DNA from: Chondrilla cf. caribensis
Lineage: Eukaryota > Porifera > Demospongiae > Chondrillida > Chondrillidae
DNA length: 64,000 nt
Assembly (NCBI GenBank): GCA_964020155.1
Contig: OZ026566.1
Location: forward strand, 2,213,289-2,277,288
Reading direction: 5' to 3'
Shown: piece after piece, positions 48,320 through 57,745 of the stretch
How the letters are laid out: every line of letters starts with the position of its first letter
How positions within the stretch are numbered: position 1 is the stretch's first letter
Notes under the pieces: model-generated
Seen by the model: only the letters and a program-made list of their open reading frames with translations
Told to the model about the DNA's origin: nothing
Databases searched by the model: none
Made by a program: the position numbers and the translations under genes

Positions 48320-50007
48320 TTTTATGCATGAGCTTTTTTATTGCCTGCTTGGTATGAGCAATAGTATGTATATAATAATGCTTATATTATTTTTAATAGG
48401 AAAAATATTAGAAACATTTAACATGCTAATATATGTGAGATAATGCGGTGAAATCATTGTATACTGTTAGGGCATTAATAGTTACCATTATCGAATTGAG
48501 ATCAGTATCAGTAGATTATTAATTGATATACACAAGGTTTAAAAATGTTACAAGGCCCTTGCACATGACAGCCACTGTGCTACACTCTTCATTGCATGGG
48601 GTATGTATAATATTCAATATGACATCTTCATGATCATATGAGATTTAAAGAATACTGTTGAAATATGATTATAATTATATTTAATTTATTATCAGAAATG
48701 GTAATCAAGCAATGTCCTTGTCCATCATCACCCACCAATGGCTCCACAAACTGTGAAGAATCTCATCTTGCTGATGCTGGTAGAAATGTGACATACTCCT
48801 GTAACAGTGGTTACATCCTGTCAGGAAATAGTTACAGGACATGTCAAGCAAGTGGTAATTGGACAGGAACAGCTCCAATATGTGTGAAAGGTGACTGAAT
48901 AATTTAAAAAGTTGCTATTTTATTATCATTATCACCATCATCATCATGAATTCCCTTTAAATTTCCTTTTAAGGTTGCATTTGCCCATCTGTACCAGTTA
49001 ATGGCTACATTGATGACTGTTCAGGAACAAAGCGTGTTGATTCCATCTTATCATATCACTGTAACACTGGATATTCAATTTTTAGCACCAACACATCTAG
49101 GATTTGTCAGAGTGATGGAGAATGGTCGGAAACTTCCCCCAAGTGTGAGAAAGGTATGCATGTATGCAATACCTTAAATGTACTACCTAAATGATAATTT
49201 AAATATCATGTTTGTTTTCTGTACCCGTACATTTCCAACCAGACAACTGTCCATGCCCCTCCTCTCCTGTGAACGGCAACATAACCTCTTGTGTGGGATC
49301 AACCTTGGTTGGGAGCTACATCTACTACTACTGTGATAGAGGGTATGAACTTGTTGGAGACTTTAGTAGAATGTGTCAGATTGGAGCTACCTGGACAGGA
49401 AGTGCTCCTACATGTGAAAGGAGTGAGTACGAGTAGATGAGGTATCTAAATTCACTATCATCCCCCCTTGTATGATATTTCAGTGTGGGTTAATATCTTC
49501 TAATCCTGTGATTGGATTTTATAATAATCTAAACATTATATACAGGTTAAATTTATGAAAAGTAAGTAGGTTGGAGTTATTTATCCAATTAATATCTTTA
49601 TTATATCTGTAATTGTTTTTGTGTACTATATAGATTGTCATGTAATACTGATCAGATGTAATACATTTGATTTTGTAGAATCAAATTCCAACCAAGTGCA
49701 CAACAGCAATCAGAATACAGTTCTTGATATAATCTTTGGTGTATCCATTTTCATCACTCTCCTTATTATACTCATTGTGATATTGGCTGTGATTGGATGG
49801 CTCGTGAGGAGGAAAAATCGTAAGGTTTCCAGGTCAGAGCCCATTGCCCTTTCATCACTTCAAGGAGCTCAGCCTGATGAAAATGTCTATGAAAAAGTCC
49901 ACAGCTTCAACACAAGCTCCACAAATGTATCACTTTCTAAGAAAGAGACATATGGAAATGTTACTGAATGCAGTGATGAGCCAGAATGTGCGGAAAATGA
50001 TGAGTAA
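28677..50007 (+). CDS. Sushi receptor B: signal peptide, 23 CCP modules, TM, tyrosine tail
   Basis: Signal-peptide exon 28677-28740. Module exons (phase 1-1): 28833-29015, 32248-32442, 32518-32697, 32772-32957, 33830-34006, 38680-38868, 39440-39625, 40796-40978, 41073-41249, 41657-41836, 42333-42518, 42753-42935, 43429-43623, 43700-43879, 43966-44145, 44515-44700, 45824-46006, 46114-46293, 47657-47842, 48008-48190, 48696-48890, 48974-49153, 49243-49422. The last exon begins at 49679 (or 49634) and ends at 50007. The sum is 1541 residues in frame. In gene A numbering the order is 1-5, 8, 9/19 hybrid, 20-26, 29, 19, 20, 22-26, 29, TM. It therefore lost modules 6-7 and 10-18 and duplicated a 19-29 block. 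The TM helix and both tyrosine motifs are conserved; the tail differs from A by few residues (TECSDE for TEISDE). No disabling mutation was seen, so it is probably functional. Confidence 0.86.
31015..31080. repeat. Small hairpin insertion in intron 2 of gene B
   Basis: CCTACTTTTACCCTT and AGGGTAAAGGTAGAGG face each other around CGCATGC. The block is absent at the matching unit 1 position (about 8155), where the flanks join directly. No coding potential. Confidence 0.6.
33273..33329 (+). pseudogene. Stray 3' half of a sushi exon inside intron 4 of gene B
   Basis: About 55 bp here (TTACCTTATGGTAATTGGAC and neighbours) repeat the end of the module exon at 32518-32697. They break a sequence that is continuous in unit 1 (near 10450). 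No acceptor precedes it, and the first three cysteines are missing. Confidence 0.8.
34790..36720 (+). mobile_element. Degraded non-LTR retroelement, N-terminal and reverse-transcriptase part
   Basis: Coding segments at about 34924-35343, 35318-35773, 35773-36369 and 36501-36722 lie in different frames, so frameshifts and an in-frame TAG (36367) break the gene. The RT core is recognisable: [44 protein letters not shown]. The catalytic box reads FYLNDG instead of YxDD. The GC content is clearly above that of the flanking introns. It replaces the region that holds module 7 in gene A. Confidence 0.85.
37075..38457 (-). mobile_element. 5'-truncated retroelement insertion with target-site duplication
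   Basis: CTAAATTAT occurs at 37066-37074 and 38449-38457 but only once at the matching unit 1 site (about 13864), as expected for a target-site duplication. The coding part faces minus, and the AT-rich, ATA-repeat end (37080-37215) is its 3' tail. Truncation at the 5' end is typical of non-LTR retrotransposition. Confidence 0.85.
37223..38448 (-). pseudogene. C-terminal part of a retroelement protein with restriction-like endonuclease
   Basis: The frame is open from the insertion edge to a stop at 37223. It reads [13 protein letters not shown], then [10 protein letters not shown], a CxC..H..C zinc knuckle ([15 protein letters not shown]), RHNEIR, and a PD-(D/E)XK-like core with ARLDIVAQ and FFDVRVFNP. 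This order matches the C-terminal endonuclease region of R2-type non-LTR elements. The reverse transcriptase is missing, so the copy is dead. It looks like a different family from the RT fragment at 34790-36720, but that is uncertain. Confidence 0.75.
39870..40326 (+). mobile_element. Retroelement C-terminal remnant, copy 1
   Basis: The plus strand reads, with frame changes, LNELIK, then [30 protein letters not shown] and [15 protein letters not shown]. This order (RPDG..W..TCP..AxSH..AE..K..KY..L) is that of the endonuclease-like C-terminus of a non-LTR element, perhaps the family of the RT at 34790-36720. It lies in the intron after module exon 39440-39625; unit 1 lacks it. The minus-strand open frame here is a shadow. 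Confidence 0.65.
42967..42999. repeat. GT microsatellite after module 24-type exon (block 1 of gene B)
   Basis: A short (GT)n run about 30 bp after the donor at 42936. It is orthologous in position to those at 24083 and 48224. Confidence 0.9.
44950..45407 (+). mobile_element. Retroelement C-terminal remnant, copy 2
   Basis: Near-identical to 39870-40326 (shared CACTCTTGC/CACTATTGC, GTTGCAAGAGATTCTTGTTC). It was produced by the internal duplication, not by a second insertion. An extra stop (GCAGAGTAG) breaks the frame here. Confidence 0.65.
46420..47140. mobile_element. GC-rich insertion of unknown class in gene B
   Basis: About 700 bp with many CpG sites (GACGTTACGGCGTACCCTAC, CACGCGCAAGCACATGCC) interrupt an intron that is continuous after the matching exons at 22993 and 41836. 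No recognisable protein, and no clear terminal repeats were found by eye. It is probably a transposon fragment. Confidence 0.55.
48224..48316. repeat. GT microsatellite after module 24-type exon (block 2 of gene B)
   Basis: About 45 GT units, the longest of the three orthologous runs, starting about 35 bp after the donor at 48191. Confidence 0.95.
49634..50007 (+). other. Transmembrane and cytoplasmic exon of sushi receptor B
   Basis: Same architecture as 26331-26704: a stalk, the helix [26 protein letters not shown], then NVYEKV and ETYGNV. Substitutions include M to V before the basic stretch and EIS to ECS in the tail. The alternative in-frame acceptor is at 49678. Strong conservation of the tail against a fluid ectodomain suggests selection on signalling. 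Confidence 0.8.
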
Positions 50008-50558
50008 TTTAGTTTAACTGTTTAAGATATAGGCCAGGTGAAGTATTATAGATCTGGTTGACAAAGTGCTAGACAAACAGTGTAGTGCATTCAAAGTAAT
50101 CTGCAAAATTATTATAGGTATTTAGTAATGTAGGCATATAATATTGATTATGTAAGGTACTTCTGAATCATAGAAGAGCTTCCAATATTAGGGAGTGTGG
50201 TAAAAATAATAATTACTATAATTATAGAAATAACGATAATACAATGATAAAACAAATGCAACAATCAAATGTAAATTAGGTAATAATCATACTGGGAAAC
50301 TTAGCATGTTCATAAGAATATCAAAAATAGTGCATTCACATGCACTCTGTTTTTCCTCAGTTTGATCTGAGACGTGTATATATTATATATATACTGGACC
50401 CATATCAAGTCTATTTTGAATTTAATATTTATTGTTTGCCAAGTCTAATTGTGAAAGTAGCCTTGTGCATACATAGTGTAGTGGAAATTATACATCACTG
50501 ATAATTGTTCATCCCCCTATATTTAATTCTCTTCTGAACGTTTATGCAAAGACCCTAG

Positions 50559-50914
50559 GTACCCCATGTCAGTGTCATTCCAGGCTCAAAATACTTTATA
50601 ATATGCCTTAAAAGTTCTAAACATGTGTTCGCTACAGTCTTCCTTCTCTTCTGAAAGTCTGCCCAAAACAGTCTTGACGCTGACAGGGGACAAGTTGTTA
50701 GACTACTTAATATGTACATTGTATCTAATACATACCGACAATACCCGATATCAGTGTCCAATTGACCAGTTAACGGTAGAACATCATTATACTCTAAAAC
50801 GGCCAGTACTAGTGTTGGTTCAAGCCTTACTGGGGTCACTATCGAGGAGGAAATATAGCTCTACTACATGTCTCGTTTTCGGAAACAGAGAGAGAAGCAC
50901 CAGTCTGTAAAGAG
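50559..50914 (+). pseudogene. Two decayed sushi exons outside the duplication
   Basis: At 50557, AG precedes GTACCCCATGTCAGTGTC, the start of a module-12/22-type exon, which then breaks off. At 50743-50914 a longer relic matches gene A exon 17054-17233 (GTGTTGGTTCAAGCCTTACT, then GGAGGAAATATAGCTCTACT). It lacks the YYCNSGYY part and has frameshifts. The relics show that the sushi locus once reached further right. Confidence 0.75.
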
Positions 50915-52184
50915 AGTGAATTATCTGTGAGTTCACGGTTCCTTCCGCAGATTGACGTCTTTAGAGAAATGGTGTGTCGCTGCGTCGTCTTTATTTCCCC
51001 TGCTACATGTACAATCCCAAGCGAAGTATCTGTTGAGCACGTCGAAAATGGCTGGCTTTCGGAAACAATAATTATTTTACGGAAGTGAGCAATTTTCTCG
51101 CCTTCGAAGCGGTTTAAGAACCAATTTCGGTGGTTTCAAACCATTTCTCGATCATTCTCGATCAGCTATAATCTGTATAAACGCGTTAGTGGACCTTTAG
51201 AACTTCGTTACAGATTCTGCTCAGAGTATACCTTCGTTCCCCGCGCGACTCAGAGAGAGTGTAACATAATATCTTCCAGCTAATTGCGTCGTTTTGAACT
51301 CTGACCCTCTTATTCACGTTACTACAGCAAAGCTTCAATGCAGGCCAGAGATTGTCATCTTTGAGTGTCATGCAGATGATCTGGTAATGGTACTGTGCAG
51401 TATATTTAGTTTAAGACTTTTCAGAGACACTATTGACAATAAATTTCAAAGTTTACTCACGACAGAATCACATTCAAATTTGATTTAATTGCATTTAATG
51501 GATTGCATTTAATTCAATTTTCTTCAAATATTGCCTGGCTCTGAGAAGGAACCTCACAAACACATGTATTACTTCTCACAACACATGTACACACACATCA
51601 TTCATCATGCGCATACATGCACATATCATTGACAACATTGTTACATGTATCTAAAGTATAAACTGATGTACATCAGATCAATATTAATTTTGTTAAAAGG
51701 CTGGTTGGTATAATTGGATTCTAACATCCATAAAGGACCAAGGCCACAAAATGTCCTTGAAAATTAATTTCAGGGTTTATTGCTTGCAAAGAGCTAGAAA
51801 TGGTGACGAATGTGGGATGTGTATTGATATTATCAGAAGAAATAAATTGATTCAATTATTATTATCTATATAACTTTAAAATAATGTATAAATACAATGA
51901 AAACAGATTCTGATTGGATACATATCACATGTCATGTACAAATCCATTAACAGGATGTCAGTGACCTAGGGATTTCAAGAGAGCATAATGTAATGACATT
52001 CATGAATACCTATGAATTTAATTTAACATTGGTATTTAAAGTTGTATTCAATGATGTTGGATTCACAATTCTGCAGTCTTCTATTCTGAAGCACATTGGC
52101 TGAAATCTTATTAATATCAGCAGCCATCCTGTTTCACCTGGACAGATTTAGTTGATAGAACTGAAGTCCCAGGTCTCTGGAATC
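50915..52184. other. Intergenic region before the C2 gene
   Basis: About 1.27 kb. The first 400 bp are CpG-richer (CCTTCGTTCCCCGCGCGACT near 51235) and may be an old transposon or promoter island; the rest is AT-rich. No open frame shows a recognisable domain. Confidence 0.5.
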
Positions 52185-52721
52185 ATGACTCAAAAAAGTG
52201 AGAGTACTAGTGTTCTTGTGAGCTTCTCATGCTACATTAGAGTGACTGTCACATTTCTCAATCATTTCTTTCCAGCTACTCACACTGTTGCAACTGTGTT
52301 TCTATTCCTTGGGCTCTTCGTAAAAGAAGGAGGGGCATTAAGATTGACCGACCATGTTCCTGGTATTTTAAAAGTGACTGTTATCAAAGCCTATAACCTT
52401 CCTGACACTGACGGGTTGTGGGACACAGCTGACCCTTATGCCAGGATCACTGCCCACAGCGTTTATGGCTTCACTGTCAGTGCGGATACTCGTGTGATTG
52501 GAGGCAATCTGAATCCTGTGTGGAATCAGGAAGTAAATTTGCAGTATGAATCGAAGTGGACGCACTTTACAATCCAAATTTGGGATCAAGACGGTGGATT
52601 GAATGGCAATGACGATACTATGACGGGAGAATACCGCGTTGATGTTGTGGTTCCCTGTAGTGATGTTGAGAAAGTTGGGGGCAAGATTGAATATTCATAT
52701 TATGTTGATTATTCTCTTTAA
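52185..52721 (+). CDS. Small single-C2-domain protein, probably secreted
   Basis: The ATG at 52185 is followed after 13 bases by a donor (GTGAGAG) and a 78-bp intron (52198-52275, ending TTTCTTTCCAG). Splicing gives 152 residues starting MTQKTTHTVATVFLFLGLFV, a good signal peptide. Without splicing the frame stays open (178 residues), but the hydrophobic segment is then internal. A single C2 domain fills the rest. It has KVTVIKAYNLPDTDG and DPYARI for calcium loop 1, NPVWNQE, and WDQD..NGNDD for loop 3. The loop aspartates are present, so calcium-dependent binding, probably to lipid, is likely. It ends soon after the C2 fold. The function is unknown. Confidence 0.75.
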   Translation: MTQKSESTSVLVSFSCYIRVTVTFLNHFFPATHTVATVFLFLGLFVKEGGALRLTDHVPGILKVTVIKAYNLPDTDGLWDTADPYARITAHSVYGFTVSADTRVIGGNLNPVWNQEVNLQYESKWTHFTIQIWDQDGGLNGNDDTMTGEYRVDVVVPCSDVEKVGGKIEYSYYVDYSL

Positions 52722-55700
52722 CACATACCAATAGACAATGCATTCAAATTTAACATCAAAATAATTCACATTTATTACTTACTCGTATTACAAATAATTG
52801 AAAGTTATATAACGGCATTTCTTTGATAAATCAAAAGTATAAACCAAAATAAGCTTTTTGTATCATTATAATAATAATTATGTATTCATTATGATAACTT
52901 ATTTATTATATCTCTTTTGATGTTTCTAATAATATAATTATAACTTTGTTTGTTCATTAATTTGTGCATTGAGCAAAACTGCACCATAGAATAATACCAA
53001 ATACTGGGCAATTGTGGAAACAATAGTAGGAGTGCCAGTATTGGGTTAAAATCGTCTGTCACATTGTTGTTCTTGAGCACTGTTTTATCCATCGTGATTG
53101 TAACCTCCATGGTCAATTTTCATTTGTATGGCAAAGATTTTGACAATGATGGCTATAAGGGCACCTGTTTGCCTATGCTGAGAAGCCAATTTCACTTGCA
53201 TAGAACATGTCAGAGAGTGCAAATCATGAAGATATTGTACATACATTCAAATGTGTGCACAATTTGTACTTGCTGAAGTGATAATAGTCATCACTCATGA
53301 AGCCATAATAATCATTGTCAGTCCACATCTCAGCAACATCAAAACCATCCCATGCAGCATGTTCACACAGGGTTAACCACCATCATTACATCGATAAAGC
53401 ATATTGCATACTGTATATAGATATTGCAATAAAGATAATTAAAAATCAAAGTTACATTGTTGTTAACGACTAATTTTATGTTTGTACAATACATCGAATA
53501 CTTACAGACAATATCAAATTGTCCTCAATTTTCAAATAAACATCACATCAGTACCTGAATAATAATTCTTAATCAGAAATATACATGTAAAATACGAACG
53601 AACATTCCTTATTTGGATCCTTACAGTCTGCACGTATCCTTACATGATGGATGTTACCATACAGTAAACACACCCCATGCAAGTCTAGTGATATTAGATA
53701 TAAATTATTGTTATATAAGTATTATCACATTCTATTATACTGGGCATCTTGTAAACACCAATTCCAATGTTAGCTTGGAACATATTTACATTATAATTGT
53801 ACGTAAGTAAGTATTACATACCTAGTAATTATCGTACATATGTTAGATAGCATGTGATTCAATATGGGTTAATTACACATTACATACTATACGTAGGCAT
53901 CACTATGTCATGAGAGAAATCTTGAATTGATAACAACCCGAGTATGGAGCTAAGTGCAATTGTGTGGAGGGTCAATGTCGAATGTTATTGTCATGGCTAT
54001 CGTATGTTTACATTTTTCATGTAAATGTGGTTATAGGAATATCCCAACTGGAAATGTAAAACTTAGTGTGTCATTTATTATACAATGTTGTCATTGGATG
54101 ATGTTAACATTGTCAATATAATAATAATTATTAATATTGTTATGTTACATACTGATTCAAATTAATACAGATGAGATATAGCTTAGATACTGATCAACTT
54201 TTTATGTACTATAGTCTTATTGTCATTAGAAAGTGTCAAAACAGTGAAGCATCACTGAATGAGAGAGATTCACAAACCCCTGAGGGGGGATGATTGATGA
54301 CATGGGGAAACTTACCGTGTTCATTATAACCATAGAAGCATTCTCATACACATAACATACGTAGCAATTATTAATTGATGGCTTTGAGCTTCCTAACATT
54401 GCAGGTACACATGGCCAAGGTTACTGTACTGGAACACCAATTAACATGATTGGGATGTAACTACAAGCGTTAACATATTGATGACTTTGAACTAGGTTTA
54501 TGGAAGGCACACACATGACCAACTCTGTGAAAAAAGACAATTATGTACGGAATAGTAGGCTAATTACAGTCACAGTCCTCGTGGACAATTTGTTAGTTGC
54601 CATTTAATTAATAATTGCAAAAGAATATGACAAAGACATGAAATGAATTCAATGCCCACACATTGTAAACCCGTGATTGGACCAGAACATTAAAGTAAAA
54701 TTTACAACAGTACTACAACCATTACAGTAATTGATGACATTCGGTTGTAGAGGATGAAAGGATTGGTTCGACCAATTCTGTGAAGGAAGACAACTTCTGT
54801 AACCCATAACAGGACAATCACAATTTTAGCCCTGGTAGATGTTTTTGTACTGGTAAGCATGGCATGATATTACAAATTAACCCAATTTCCTCATATTGTG
54901 TACACACGGGGTTTACATTACCGAGAGCATAAACAGGTAAGACTACAAGCACTAACACTAATTGATGACTTGGTATTACAGAGGATTACAGGATTGAGCA
55001 TGACCAGCACCACGACAGAAGACTATTACCTTGTAGAATACAAATTACAGTCATGTTTGTGGAAGCTATGATGCCAAGCTACTCAGTTCTTTGTTCTATT
55101 CTATGTGCCTCAATACTGCCAATATGAATTCGACTAGATAGTTGGCAGTTATTTCATACTGGCATGCATGATATAGTAATGCACAATGGCATCAACATGT
55201 AACAGTGCTTTTGTATATTATAATATGACTTAGAAGTAACAATATTAAAGCAACTCTGCATAACATGCCTTACTGTTGTGTTCTAGAATTGTGGGTTATC
55301 TTATTATTTTAATGGACATATCGAGTCATTAAATGTTACATGTACTGTATGTATACAATTCATCAGTATCATATATAATTATTGTATCTCTACCGAATAT
55401 GGCAATATGATCAGTAAAATTCATTACTGCAACACCAGCCTAAAGAATCCTGTTATGACCAAGTAGATAAAATACATCTATTTTGAAGGTGGTATTGATT
55501 GTCTGAGAATATTCACTGGACTTGGTATGTTCTTAATATTAAAATGCAAAGTTCACTATTTCACATGTCTAAAATCTTCGGATGGTATGTATTTATATAC
55601 AACCGGAAACGCTATTTGCTCATAATACCTAAGACCATGCATGCAATGATTCTTTAGACTTGTTAGAATTGTAAGGACCTATGATTACCATGAGCCCTAC

Positions 55701-56703
55701 CACACCACGCACACCACTTTCTATTTATATGCTCCATACTGATGAACACTATACTATTATTCCTTTGTTATATATTCGGAATAGATTCACATCTGTACAG
55801 GTAGGACATGTCAGATCACAGACCGTACATCAATACCTCTGTGGTTCGAAAGTTATGCATGAAATAGGCAATTAAAGGCAAGGTCGAGACTATTGCTATG
55901 GCAACTAATATGTAGGCCCTGCTATACGTAGCAGTACTACATAAAGAAGAGCATTATCATCAACCTTGGGACATCTGCATGTCATTGACCAAGGCTGGTA
56001 CAAGTCTATTTTCTCTTAGCCTACAAAAGACAGATTTGTAGATGAAAACTCAGAGTTATAAACTTCAACAATGTTTACAGGTGATAAGGCAAAATTTCCA
56101 CCACATTAAATTTTGGATAACCTGTTTCATTGCTGATATGCACCGGAGTTTATAACTTTTCTTCTATGTAAAAACAATACTGTGCATCTCAGGAACAGAA
56201 GTGAGTTTGAAAATTACATGTGCTGAAAGTTAAGACATTGATGCTGGATGTCTTATGAAGCCAACAAAATGTGTTTTGGGCATCTACATCTCCATTTTAA
56301 TGTAGCGCATATTTTCAAAAAAATCAAACTCTCTCAAAAGTAGGCAAAACATAGAAAACCAAAAGTGTGATCTTAAACTAAGATCATTCAAATTGTGCTT
56401 CCAGTCTAATACAGATTGGAATACTATTATGACATCAATACAGCTCATATTTGCGGTGGCCATCTTGTAGGCAACCACATATGTCATACCTGGTTCACTT
56501 TCGAATCTCATGGAAGCTAAATGTGCTATTATAATGCGCTGCATGTAACACATACAATCTATGTACACACATGGCCGCAATGTCAATGACCATGGTTCAT
56601 GAGCACTTCCCTTCATTCAGTAAACAGTGTCTACAGGAATTAATTATATTATGATTGCTTCCTGTACATAAATTATGCATAATATGAATATAGTTAATTT
56701 TTC
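52722..56703. other. Gene-poor intergenic region
   Basis: About 4 kb of AT-rich sequence with no open frame showing a recognisable domain or splice structure. It holds the diverged tandem repeat at 54457-55070. A possible AATAAA lies near 53427. Confidence 0.6.
54457..55070. repeat. Diverged tandem repeat, three units of about 230-250 bp
   Basis: Three segments (54457-54590, 54712-54850, 54933-55070) share the order ACTACAA..TTAACA/CTAACA, ATTGATGAC, GGAT..AGGATTG, ACCAA..CTGTG, GAAGACAA, then TACAGTCA/GACAATCACA. The ATTGATGAC markers are 252 and 230 bp apart. A partial further unit may precede at about 54280-54400. None is coding. Confidence 0.65.
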
Positions 56704-56711
56704 TATAAATA
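56704..56711 (+). promoter_or_regulatory. Candidate TATA box of the toxin-like gene
   Basis: TATAAATA at 56704. About 130 bp on, TTTAAG is followed by GTGAGTGAG at 56845, a strong donor. The matching acceptor is CCCATTATAG ending at 57717, just before the ATG at 57746. A 5'UTR exon of about 110 bp and an 873-bp 5'UTR intron are inferred. Confidence 0.45.
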
Positions 56712-57745
56712 ACAGAGCAAAAGATCGAATAGCATTAATCTTCCAATATTCAGCCATTATACCTCAGCCAGATCTGATACCTATTCCAAGTTCTGAAGAT
56801 ATACCACGAAGGGGGAGACCTTGATTCAGTCTTGTGTATTTAAGGTGAGTGAGCACAAGTTTCTATCTCAATGTGTTGAATCAATAAAAGCATGTGTTGT
56901 GTTCGTGTTTATTAATATAAGAACATTATAATTACTTCAATCACTTGTGCACATCTCTCATCATTATATTCACTAAAACATATTCCTAGAAATTATTTGG
57001 AAATAATAATATACAATAATACATGTAATTCAATTATGAGTCTAATTAATTAATGCAAGATACTGCAGATAGTAAAAAAACAGTATTAACACTTGGATGA
57101 ATTTCATTATATTATTAGTTCACATTAGCATGTCAATGGGCAATTTTCACACTTGGCATCATAGTGTTTGCAGGCTGGATTGATTTATTGATCAATTCAA
57201 TCCATATTATATGGATGAAAAAAGAACAACTACACATTAAAGAGATAGATAAATGACCCAAGTATAAATAGAAGCTAGATCAAAGGTCACTCCATGCACA
57301 GGATGTATGTATGTATGTATAATATTATACATCATATTATTATAAGATGCTAATAGTATTATAATGGAAATCCAAAAATGGAATGCTTGCATGGGAAGCA
57401 CTATTTGCATGAAGTCAAATTTGCTTAGAACTATAATTTTCAAATGCATGAAATGGACTTAATGTTTTCCCTAATATGATAATTATTCATTCGAACAGAA
57501 TTTATTTTACTGTAGACAAAGGCTTGAATCATCTTGATTCCATTTTATATTGTATGTGCATATCAAAGACTTCCAGCATTAAAACAGTGAATTCACCCTT
57601 ATCAAAACTATACATTCATTAATAAATCCATTTATTTAAATTTGTAATCCATGAGACTATGTGTTGTTTTGACATAATATTAAAACTGCTTTACCTATAT
57701 TCAAACTCCCATTATAGGTCCTACCATTTACAGCAAGTCCAAGTC

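Larger units (their letters stand above)
44310..49440 (+). repeat. Internal duplication in gene B, second copy
   Basis: Starting within an intron at about 44310, the sequence jumps from the 3' flank of module 29 to sequence like that upstream of gene A module 18 (20311-20380), then to 20888, which skips module 18. The copy lost module 21 (offset falls to 4457 bp at exon 46114) and gained about 700 bp at about 46420-47140. Confidence 0.85.
27242..50470. repeat. Segmental duplication, unit 2 (sushi gene B)
   Basis: This is the second copy of the 23.4-kb unit. It starts abruptly inside the copied kinase exon at 27242. Similarity to unit 1 (27180-27230) fades between 50455 and 50485, after the shared GCCAAGTCTAATTGTGAAA. 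It differs from unit 1 by deletion of exons, an internal duplication of about 5 kb and several retroelement insertions. The exact right edge is uncertain by about 30 bp. Confidence 0.88.

Noticed and set aside
53064..53276. Plus-strand 70-codon frame with a hydrophobic start
   Set aside because: Signal-like N-terminus but no domain, no conserved neighbour and no splice sites in register; not enough support.
56284..56616. Minus-strand 110-codon frame in the intergenic region
   Set aside because: No recognisable domain, no splice structure, no paralogue in the window; length is compatible with chance.
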